Source: Archaeoglobales archaeon (GTDB lineage: Archaea; Halobacteriota; Archaeoglobi; Archaeoglobales; Archaeoglobaceae). Taken from it: a stretch of DNA of 6,497 nt. A program made the position numbers and the translations under genes. This document shows positions 1-6,497 of the stretch, piece after piece. Each line of letters starts with the position of its first letter. Within the stretch, counting starts at the first letter, position 1. The stretch covers positions 1 through 6,497 of the forward strand of contig QMZD01000104.1 in NCBI GenBank assembly GCA_003662985.1, written 5' to 3'. Under the pieces are notes generated by a model. The model was given only the letters and a program-made list of their open reading frames with translations, was not told where the DNA came from and did no database searches.

Positions 1-399
<399 letters not shown>

Positions 400-400
400 C

Positions 401-412
401 TAAATACAAAAA
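401..412 (-). promoter_or_regulatory. Candidate TATA box for rio1
   Basis: The minus strand reads TTTTTGTATTTA, preceded by an A-rich GAAATAAC stretch (413-420) in the position of a BRE. Archaeal transcription normally starts about 25 bp downstream of the box centre, which would give a start near 380 and a leader of about 38 nt containing the hairpin and the Shine-Dalgarno. The match to the TTTATATA-type consensus is imperfect, and other AT-rich boxes further upstream (around 492-533 and 609-621) are alternatives. Confidence 0.4.
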
Positions 413-418
413 GTTATT

Positions 419-433
419 TCTCATTCTATGAGA
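419..433. repeat. Inverted repeat TCTCAT-TCT-ATGAGA
   Basis: A perfect 6-bp inverted repeat with a 3-bp spacer lies immediately upstream of the candidate rio1 TATA box, overlapping the BRE position on the minus strand. The location suits a regulator-binding half-site pair, but the unit is short and no known operator was recognised. Confidence 0.3.
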
Positions 434-613
434 TTCGGGGCTATCTGGAGAGTCTGAAATTGAAATTTTAACACATCTCTATTCTGACGCTCTTTATATT
501 CCATAGATTTAAATCCGTCTCCCACTTTATATTTTTATGGTAATAGAAATCCATGAGAAATCTATTCTGGAGTTACTGCATTTTTGTTTCCGTTGTTGTA
601 TGGGATTTCTTTT

Positions 614-637
614 ATAAAAAGATTTTAACTTAAAAAG
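614..637 (-). terminator. Candidate oligo-T termination region after chlID
   Basis: On the minus strand two T5 tracts (632-636 and 616-620) lie about 90-110 nt past the chlID stop, separated by an AT-rich stretch. Archaeal RNA polymerase often terminates at runs of T without a strong hairpin, so this is the best candidate for the end of the cobN-chlID transcript. The second tract belongs to an AT-rich near-palindrome that could equally be a TATA box. Confidence 0.35.
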
Positions 638-706
638 GTAGTGCATGAGACAAATTCGGCTCCAGAACAAAGGCATTAGAGAGATCCAAGGTATTGAGAA
701 ATTGAC

Positions 707-731
707 AATCAAACACTATAAAATCAAACAC
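707..731. repeat. 10-bp direct repeat spanning the chlID stop codon
   Basis: AATCAAACAC occurs at 707-716 and again at 722-731, a 15-bp period, so the last codons plus the TGA stop of chlID are echoed just downstream. It looks like a small local duplication by replication slippage. No function is apparent. Confidence 0.6.
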
Positions 732-2607
732 CGTAAACGGGTGCATTGAGCACTTCTGACAGCATTTCAACATAAGTGGGAGCGGGATCTATTGTTTTTG
801 CCCTTGTATCGTATATTTCGAATTTTACTTTATTCTTCTTTATGGCAGAAGAAAGTATTTGTATTTCCTCTTTTATCGATTTGTTGAAGAGTGGCGTGTT
901 TGCCTTTCCATCGGAAATCAGAATGCACCTCACGACTGAATTTTTGTTTTTCATTCTAAAACTTCTAGTTAACGTCAGAAGAGTCTGTAGAGCTGATGAA
1001 AGTGGGGTTCTCCCACCTGTTTTAACGTTCTGAAGTGCATCCATAACACTGGCGTATCTGCGAGTTGGAGGGACTAAAATGTCGGCTCCATAACCTCTGA
1101 AGGTTATTAAAGCAAGTGAGTCCCTTTTTACGTAACTGTTCTCTATTATCCTTTTGGCCACGCCTTTTGCAATGCTTATTCTCCGCATCGCCGCCATACT
1201 TCCGCTAGAATCGAGCAATATGATCGTCAGTCTTGGCACTCTGATTTTTCTCACTCTAACCCTCACATCGTCCTCATCTATTTTACTTTTAAACTTAGAT
1301 GCAGAAGCTCTTATTGTTGCCACCAGATCGACATCACATAACTGTTCAGGTTTTAACGGAGGGGTGCTTGAGACTGGATAGCCATGAGGGTGGCCGATAA
1401 CAGTGGCTTTTTCATCCCTCGACCCTCTCGTATTCTTCCCTTCTCTATTTCTCCTCCCAGTTAAGCGAACATCTAAATCCACATTAGAAGCTTCGAACTG
1501 TTCTCCTCCGTCACCCAATCCATCTCTGTTCTCTACCCTATCCTCACTTTTATCCTGATTTTTTTTATGGCTATGATTGTGTTCATGGTTGTGTTTCTTA
1601 TTCTCTTTTCTTGTGTTATTTTCTGGCATTTTTGGTGGTGGGGGCTCGAATGGTTTTAACTTAATTCTGTGTGGTAAAGCTAGCTCCATTGCCCTCTTCA
1701 AATCTTCCAGACTAACTTTTTTTCTACCATCCAAGGCTGCAATCGCCTTCGCTGTTTTAACAGTAACTATCTCTGCTCTATGCGTTTTTATACCATTCTC
1801 GATTATGGTTTTAGCTAAAAGTTCGAGGAGCTCATCATCAACCTCTACTTTATTTACGATCTCTCTTGCTCTCCTTATGGATTCTCTAAGCTTCTCTTGC
1901 TCTCTCCGGTACTTCTCTCCGAAGGATAGTGGGTCACTCTGGAACTCTTCAACCCTCTTCACAATTTCGATCCTTTCTTCCATATTGTCGGAAGCTTCGA
2001 CGTTTACAAACAGACCAAATCTATCCAGAATCTGTGGTCTGAGCTCACCCTCCTCGGGATTCATTGAGCCAATGAGGATGAAGCGAGATGGATGCTTTAG
2101 ACTGACTCCTTCTCTCTCTATTACGTTCCAGCCCATGGCTGCAGAATCCAAGAGGACATCTGCAATGTAATCGTCGAGTAGATTTACCTCATCAATATAC
2201 AGAATGTTCCTGTTCACTTCAGCAAGAATTCCGGGCTGTAAGGCTCTGATGCCCTCCTTTAATGCCTTCTGGATGTCTATAGTTCCAACTAGTCTGTCGA
2301 TAGTAACGCTTAAAGGCAGATCAACGACTCTCATTTTCTTTCTTATCACTTCAATATTGCCGTTTTCCTTTTTTTCAAGGCACGCTTCGCACATTTCAAG
2401 TTCGTTGTTCGGATTGCAATTGAAAAGACAGTCTTTTACAGCTTCTATTTCTGGCAGCACGTCCGCTAAAGCCCTAACCATTGTCGACTTGCCAGTCCCC
2501 TTGTCACCACTGAGCAAAACCCCACCTATTGCTGGATTTACAGCGTTACACAGTAAAGCGAGCTTCGCTTTTTCCTGCCCAACTATTGCCGTAAAGGGAA
2601 AGTACAT
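724..2607 (-). CDS. chlID: ChlI-ChlD fusion: AAA+ ATPase plus VWA-domain subunit of a cobalt/magnesium-type chelatase
   Basis: This is the motor subunit of a class I metal chelatase: it hydrolyses ATP to drive metal insertion by the CobN-type partner encoded just upstream. Numbering is from the ATG at 2605-2607 (627 aa). The N-terminal AAA+ domain (about 1-310) has Walker [10 protein letters not shown] (34-42), the family motif [15 protein letters not shown] (95-109), Walker [11 protein letters not shown] (135-144), sensor-1 GSMNPEEG (180-187) and the arginine-finger region LDRFGL (194-199). Between Walker A and the VDLP motif lies a Cys quartet, CxxxC-x8-CxxC (60-76). A Pro-rich, then charged linker (about 317-425) holds the His-rich run HNHEHNHSH (339-347). 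The C-terminal VWA domain has a complete MIDAS: DSSGS (466-470), the GGRTPLS Thr (534) and the SDG Asp (566). An in-frame GTG at 2614-2616 would add three residues, but it lies inside the Shine-Dalgarno, so the ATG is preferred. The domain order equals BchI plus BchD in one chain. The substrate metal is not determined by sequence. Confidence 0.92.
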   Translation of the reverse strand: MYFPFTAIVGQEKAKLALLCNAVNPAIGGVLLSGDKGTGKSTMVRALADVLPEIEAVKDCLFNCNPNNELEMCEACLEKKENGNIEVIRKKMRVVDLPLSVTIDRLVGTIDIQKALKEGIRALQPGILAEVNRNILYIDEVNLLDDYIADVLLDSAAMGWNVIEREGVSLKHPSRFILIGSMNPEEGELRPQILDRFGLFVNVEASDNMEERIEIVKRVEEFQSDPLSFGEKYRREQEKLRESIRRAREIVNKVEVDDELLELLAKTIIENGIKTHRAEIVTVKTAKAIAALDGRKKVSLEDLKRAMELALPHRIKLKPFEPPPPKMPENNTRKENKKHNHEHNHSHKKNQDKSEDRVENRDGLGDGGEQFEASNVDLDVRLTGRRNREGKNTRGSRDEKATVIGHPHGYPVSSTPPLKPEQLCDVDLVATIRASASKFKSKIDEDDVRVRVRKIRVPRLTIILLDSSGSMAAMRRISIAKGVAKRIIENSYVKRDSLALITFRGYGADILVPPTRRYASVMDALQNVKTGGRTPLSSALQTLLTLTRSFRMKNKNSVVRCILISDGKANTPLFNKSIKEEIQILSSAIKKNKVKFEIYDTRAKTIDPAPTYVEMLSEVLNAPVYGV

Positions 2608-2613
2608 TTTCAA

Positions 2614-2618
2614 CACCT
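2614..2618 (-). promoter_or_regulatory. Shine-Dalgarno of chlID overlapping the cobN stop codon
   Basis: AGGTG on the minus strand lies 6 nt before the ATG at 2605-2607 and shares two bases with the cobN TAG stop (2617-2619). It selects the ATG over the GTG at 2614-2616 and implies translational coupling of the two subunits. Confidence 0.7.
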
Positions 2619-5600
2619 ACTCTAAACTCTCCTCCAAACTCTCCTTTAATTTACTCCAGACTTCAGAAACACTTCTGGCGTTTTCACTCCAGTTTTCGAC
2701 ATCATTCATCGTATACGTATTGATGACTCCTCCTTGAACGTCTCCAACGATACTGTCCTCGAGAATTCCTTCAATCTCTCCATAGACCTCTCTGAGTCTC
2801 TCGAGGAGCTGATCATCTGCATCCCACAAACCTCTTTCAGCAGCCTCGAACAACCTTCTGGTGATCTCCTCTGCAGCGTACACATTATTCTCTTCGAACC
2901 ACTTCCGCATCTCATCATCCAGTACGTATGTATTCGCAATCTCATCGAAAACCCACTTATCGACGAGCTTGGTTGTAGCAGACCAGCCGTATAGGTGCAC
3001 AATCTTCTTCGAGAATTCATTTGCCCCTCTGTAGCCGTGTTTCTTCATTTCGGAAATCCAGACTGGGTTTAGTAGTTTAGCCCTGACAACTCTCTCTATC
3101 TCATCCTTCATTTCTCTGATTGTTGTAGATGAAACATCTTTGGTATCAACGATGACTATCTCCGGCTCCTTACCCAAGCTTTTTACAGTATTGTAGAATC
3201 CCCCATGGTAGGAGAAATAGCAACAGCAGTTGAGTATGTCGTGCTCATCACTCACATGATCTCTCGTTACAACATCCACATTCTTCAGGTTAAGGATCAA
3301 ACTTTCAAATGCCTCCTCTCCAAAGTATTTTCTTGTATATGCATATCCACTCCATTGAACCCAGGCTTTTGCCAGATCCTCATCATTCTGCCAGGCTGAA
3401 GCCTCAATAGCATAATTCACACCAGATCCATAACTGCCAGGGGGAGCACAAAACACCCTGCACAACGCAAGTTCCTCGTTTTTAATCTTCGATACGTGCT
3501 CCAGATAGTGTTTTCTGATGTAGTTCATCTCTGGTGATTCATCTAAAGCTGCAACCTTAGAAACAGCTTCATCAATCATGTAAATGTAGCTGGGTAACGT
3601 ATCCCTCACTATGCCGCTAATTCGTATAACGACATCGATACGAGGCCTCTTTAATTCCTCAAGCGGGATTATTTCCAACCCCTTAATTGATCCATTTATC
3701 CAGATAGGCCTGACTCCAAGTAAATAGAGTATCTGAGCTATTTGCTCTCCATCAGCTTTGTATCCGTCTATGCTCCATAACCATTCTCCGATAGACTCGG
3801 GATATCTTTCGTGCTTTTCCAGGTAATGTCTGAGGAGCTTATTAGCCGTCTCGACTCCGACTTTCCATGCAGACTCAGTTGGAAGGGCGGTAGGATCGAC
3901 TGTGAAGAAGTTTCTACCGGTTGGCAGTATCTCAATCTTTCCTCTCGTAAGCGATCCCGAGGCTCCCGGCTCAACGAATTCTCCACTTATCCCACTAATA
4001 AATCCATTATATTCATTCACACATTCCTTTATTTTGCTGGCGATCTCCAGCGCCTTTTTAAAAGCAGAAGTAATTTTTGCAGATTCAGGCATAGATGATG
4101 TTTCTTCAAGCATAGGTGATGTTTGTGATATTTCAAAAACATCTGAAATGTTTTTATTCAAGAATTGGACAATATTTTCATCATTTATATTTTCATCATT
4201 TCCGACTTTCAACAAATCATCTACTGTCTTAACTGCAGCCTTATGGAGTAAATGCAACGTTTCAGAATTGGTCAATCCCAGTTTATTGATCTCGCTAGGA
4301 TTGGATTTCATCTCATCGTAATTCAGGCTGATGTATTCAGCCAGCACTCTTCTTATCGATGGAAAGTTGTTGCTGTCATAGGTCATGACAGTTGCAACAT
4401 ACTCGGCAAGCTTATCAGTGCGGGGGTGAGCAAATACATGCAACCCCATTTCTATTTGCGTCTCTCTGACTGCTTCAACATACCTGTGTATTTCCTCAAT
4501 AACTTTTTCCGGGTCGGTAGCTTTAATTGGAATGTTATTGGCCTTGGATTTTTTGATTATGTCTTCATAAATTATCTTAGCCCTTTCAAAATCCCCAAGC
4601 TGTTTAGCTTTACTATACTGAGCAAGTAAGGATTCGATCTCTTCGAACACCTCAGCCATAGCCATCGGAGGATAAACATGGTCAACGATTGTTGCATAGC
4701 TCCTCCTCTTTGCAAGTACCCCTTCCATGGGATTTGAAACATTATAAACATACAAGTGGGGAACATCATCCACGCTTATCTCCGGCCAGCATGAAGTTGA
4801 TAAACCAACACCTTTACCCGGTCTGAATTCCAAGTAGCCATGGGTTCCGAAGTGAACTATGATGTCCGCTTTAAACTTCCTCGTAATCCATCTATATACG
4901 GCAAGCCATTGATGTGGAGGGGGAATAGTTGGATTGTGTAAAATTCTGCAAACTTTTCCATCACATCTGCTGCCTGCACACCCAAATTTTGGCTGGGGTG
5001 TTATGAAAACGTTGCCAAAAAGCAATCCTGGAATAACAAATTTATTTTGATAAACCATGCCCGCAAGTTTCTTAACATCACCGGATGGAAAATCTCCAGC
5101 CAAAATATCCCCAGCTCTCCCCCACTCCCTTTCCATTTCTTGCCTTGTCTCGCTTGGTAGCTCATTGAACCACTCGTTGTAGGTCTCAATGTCCACGAAG
5201 TCAATTGCCCCTCCTCTCTCAACTATTTCCTCAACTGAAGTCCATCTAAACTCACTTATAGCTTTCCGTTCGAGTATAAGCCTTATCAGCTCTTTTCCGT
5301 TATTCGGTGGATTATCTATCTTATATCCAGCCTCTTTTAGCCTTTTCAGAAGTCTTGCAATACTTTCTGGAACATCCAATCCAAAACCAACGGCAACGCT
5401 TGCCTCAAGTCCCTTACATGGAGGGTTGATCAGCACTATTGCGATCTTTCTTTCCTCCGGTTTCTTTTTCCTTAACTCTATCCACTTCTTTATCCTCCTT
5501 GCTAAATATCTTGCATGCTCTGTGTATGGCTCAAAAGATTTAACACCGTCATCGCTGAGTTTTGTGCCAGCGAGATATACTGGCTCTATCAACCCATCAA

Positions 5601-6497
5601 CCTCTGGCATTATTATCGTGTAAACTTGGGATAGGTAGTCCAAGCCTTGAGGATCATCATACCATTCCTCGACACTCTGAGATGATGAAAGACAGGGCTG
5701 AATAATTGGAACATTTAATGTTTTGAGGAGATTTATCCCCTCAACCTCTTTGAATCTATCATCTCTACTCCCATGATCGAGCAAAAAGAAATAAGTTGAA
5801 TTAAGTATAGCATCAACGATCACTCTTCCGTCGATAATGAAAAATTCTCTGATGGTATCTTCCTTTGACGGGGTATTTAGTAGCTCATCTCTCCAGCCCT
5901 GTGTAAATACCGGCAACACTCCCAATCCTGCATCCTCAAAAGCTTTAACAACGGCATTGAAGTGCTTTAAATTGCCATAGAGCCAGTATGTTCTGTGAGT
6001 GATTATACCCACTAAGGGTTTTTCGCCATAAGCCCTGTTGTAGACTTTAAGGTATTCGTTTGTTGTTCTAAAAAGTCCGAATTCTGGATGGTATATTCCA
6101 TGCCAAGGCAGTTCTTTAACATCTTCAACCTCCACCTTCAGCCCAACACTTTTGAGCATAAATCGGACTAGGTTTCTTAAATTATCCTCTCCACCGATTT
6201 TAAAGTAGGCTATCGCCTTGTTTAAAACGTCTGTAGAGCCTTTTGAAAGGTGGTAGTGATTATCTGAAGCTGAAATCACAATCTTGGCTTTAGAGTTCTC
6301 TATCGCTCTCTCGACTTTTTCTGGTAATTCATAAGCATAAACAAAAATAGCATCACTTTTTGCTATTCTTTCCACATATTTTTCGCTGGAGAAATCGCTT
6401 ATGGCTAAGTACTCGAAACCCAGTTTTTCTGACTCTTTACCCAATATTCTGGATAAAACTGGAAGCATTGATGCCCCATATCCCACTATAAAGCTTA
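2617..6497 (-). CDS. cobN: CobN/BchH-family metal-chelatase large subunit (probable cobaltochelatase CobN), 5' end just outside the window
   Basis: This is the large, substrate-binding subunit of an ATP-dependent chelatase. It holds the tetrapyrrole and metal, probably inserting cobalt in corrinoid synthesis together with the downstream ChlID motor. Numbering is from the in-frame GTG at 6484-6486 (1289 aa). Visible family motifs are an N-terminal GYGAS segment after a hydrophobic strand, PPPHQW (522-527), VHFGTHG (544-550) with H545 and H549 followed by LEFRPGK, an ESIGEWLWSIDGYKADGEQ block (897-915), APPGSYGSG (1014-1022) and YHGGFYNTV (1093-1101). Cys-rich elements are C503, C508 and C513 (spaced x4, x4) just before the PPPH motif, and CCC at 1087-1089. 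A low-complexity insertion spans about 762-805. Upstream of the GTG the frame stays open to the edge (encoding S-F-I-V before GYGAS), completing a typical first beta strand, and no Shine-Dalgarno is seen. The real start is therefore probably a few codons outside. The length matches the 1200-1300 residues usual for CobN. BchH-type magnesium chelation is the main alternative but is unlikely in this lineage. Confidence 0.92.
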   Translation of the reverse strand, partial: SFIVGYGASMLPVLSRILGKESEKLGFEYLAISDFSSEKYVERIAKSDAIFVYAYELPEKVERAIENSKAKIVISASDNHYHLSKGSTDVLNKAIAYFKIGGEDNLRNLVRFMLKSVGLKVEVEDVKELPWHGIYHPEFGLFRTTNEYLKVYNRAYGEKPLVGIITHRTYWLYGNLKHFNAVVKAFEDAGLGVLPVFTQGWRDELLNTPSKEDTIREFFIIDGRVIVDAILNSTYFFLLDHGSRDDRFKEVEGINLLKTLNVPIIQPCLSSSQSVEEWYDDPQGLDYLSQVYTIIMPEVDGLIEPVYLAGTKLSDDGVKSFEPYTEHARYLARRIKKWIELRKKKPEERKIAIVLINPPCKGLEASVAVGFGLDVPESIARLLKRLKEAGYKIDNPPNNGKELIRLILERKAISEFRWTSVEEIVERGGAIDFVDIETYNEWFNELPSETRQEMEREWGRAGDILAGDFPSGDVKKLAGMVYQNKFVIPGLLFGNVFITPQPKFGCAGSRCDGKVCRILHNPTIPPPHQWLAVYRWITRKFKADIIVHFGTHGYLEFRPGKGVGLSTSCWPEISVDDVPHLYVYNVSNPMEGVLAKRRSYATIVDHVYPPMAMAEVFEEIESLLAQYSKAKQLGDFERAKIIYEDIIKKSKANNIPIKATDPEKVIEEIHRYVEAVRETQIEMGLHVFAHPRTDKLAEYVATVMTYDSNNFPSIRRVLAEYISLNYDEMKSNPSEINKLGLTNSETLHLLHKAAVKTVDDLLKVGNDENINDENIVQFLNKNISDVFEISQTSPMLEETSSMPESAKITSAFKKALEIASKIKECVNEYNGFISGISGEFVEPGASGSLTRGKIEILPTGRNFFTVDPTALPTESAWKVGVETANKLLRHYLEKHERYPESIGEWLWSIDGYKADGEQIAQILYLLGVRPIWINGSIKGLEIIPLEELKRPRIDVVIRISGIVRDTLPSYIYMIDEAVSKVAALDESPEMNYIRKHYLEHVSKIKNEELALCRVFCAPPGSYGSGVNYAIEASAWQNDEDLAKAWVQWSGYAYTRKYFGEEAFESLILNLKNVDVVTRDHVSDEHDILNCCCYFSYHGGFYNTVKSLGKEPEIVIVDTKDVSSTTIREMKDEIERVVRAKLLNPVWISEMKKHGYRGANEFSKKIVHLYGWSATTKLVDKWVFDEIANTYVLDDEMRKWFEENNVYAAEEITRRLFEAAERGLWDADDQLLERLREVYGEIEGILEDSIVGDVQGGVINTYTMNDVENWSENARSVSEVWSKLKESLEESLE
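4089..4124. repeat. Imperfect 15-bp direct repeat, 21-bp period, inside cobN
   Basis: GCATAGATGATGTTT (4089-4103) recurs as GCATAGGTGATGTTT (4110-4124) with one mismatch. The 21-bp period keeps frame and gives the related heptads TSPMLEE and TSSMPES in the low-complexity linker of CobN. It is likely an old slippage duplication. Confidence 0.7.
4172..4201. repeat. Perfect 15-bp tandem duplication inside cobN
   Basis: ATATTTTCATCATTT is present twice head to tail (4172-4186 and 4187-4201). It keeps frame and encodes NDENI twice (residues 763-772) in the acidic, probably disordered insertion of CobN. The perfect identity suggests a recent slippage event. Confidence 0.9.

Noticed and set aside
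428..487. Possible C/D-box guide RNA on the plus strand (ATGAGAT, with CTGA at 452 and 484)
   Set aside because: The box C match is poor, no clear C' box is present, and no promoter is placed properly. CTGA tetramers are common by chance.
537..617. 26-codon plus-strand open frame following a TATA-like sequence
   Set aside because: The TATA-like run abuts the ATG with no room for a start site 25 bp downstream, there is no Shine-Dalgarno, and the peptide is unremarkable.
527..712. 61-codon minus-strand open frame after chlID
   Set aside because: It starts at a TTG without a Shine-Dalgarno, has an aromatic, Ile-rich composition typical of translated AT-rich DNA, and overlaps terminator- and promoter-like sequence. 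No family was recognised.
1577..2170. 197-codon plus-strand open frame and the other plus-strand frames opposite chlID and cobN
   Set aside because: They are antisense shadows of strongly supported coding genes, rich in Ser, Phe and Leu, with no recognisable domains.
6484..6486. GTG as the true start of cobN
   Set aside because: There is no Shine-Dalgarno in the 11 visible bases upstream, and the frame stays open, encoding hydrophobic residues that complete the usual first beta strand before GYGAS. The gene more likely starts beyond the edge.
6491..6496. HindIII site (AAGCTT) at the very end, suggesting a cloning junction
   Set aside because: The six-base site lies in frame inside the plausible cobN coding sequence, and the left edge has no matching site, so chance is sufficient.

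Overview
The window is archaeal. The partial RIO1-type kinase at the left edge, the GGTG-type Shine-Dalgarno sites and the AT-rich TATA-like elements all point to Euryarchaeota. From memory, the kinase most resembles the Archaeoglobales proteins (Archaeoglobus, Ferroglobus, Geoglobus), especially in the stretch from its nucleotide loop to the [11 protein letters not shown] segment. Base composition looks moderately AT-rich. The lineage call is inference from protein resemblance; no search was run.

Layout: all convincing genes are on the minus strand, so transcription runs right to left. From 6497 down to 2617 lies a CobN/BchH-family metal-chelatase large subunit of about 1290 residues. Its reading frame is still open at the right edge, so the true start is probably a few codons outside. 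Directly after its stop comes a ChlI-ChlD fusion (AAA+ ATPase plus VWA/MIDAS domain), starting at 2607 and ending at 724. Its Shine-Dalgarno overlaps the cobN stop codon, so the two are translationally linked in one operon. Bases 343-723 hold no convincing gene. They contain oligo-T termination candidates for the chelatase operon, several AT-rich TATA-like boxes, small palindromes and short direct repeats, and next to rio1 a promoter-like element and a leader hairpin. From 342 to 1 runs the N-terminal 114 codons of rio1, cut by the left edge.

How the genes work together: CobN binds the tetrapyrrole and metal, and ChlID supplies the ATPase motor and the VWA module that couples hydrolysis to metal insertion. 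This is a two-gene version of the three-subunit class I chelatases (CobN/CobS/CobT, BchH/BchI/BchD). The likely reaction is ATP-dependent cobalt insertion into a corrin-type ring, but the metal and substrate cannot be fixed from sequence. Both proteins carry extra potential metal ligands: a Cys quartet and a His-rich linker in ChlID, and a three-Cys cluster and a CCC triplet in CobN. These are the most interesting features here. rio1 belongs to ribosome maturation and looks functionally unrelated. I found no CRISPR, mobile element, tRNA, rRNA or convincing novel system.
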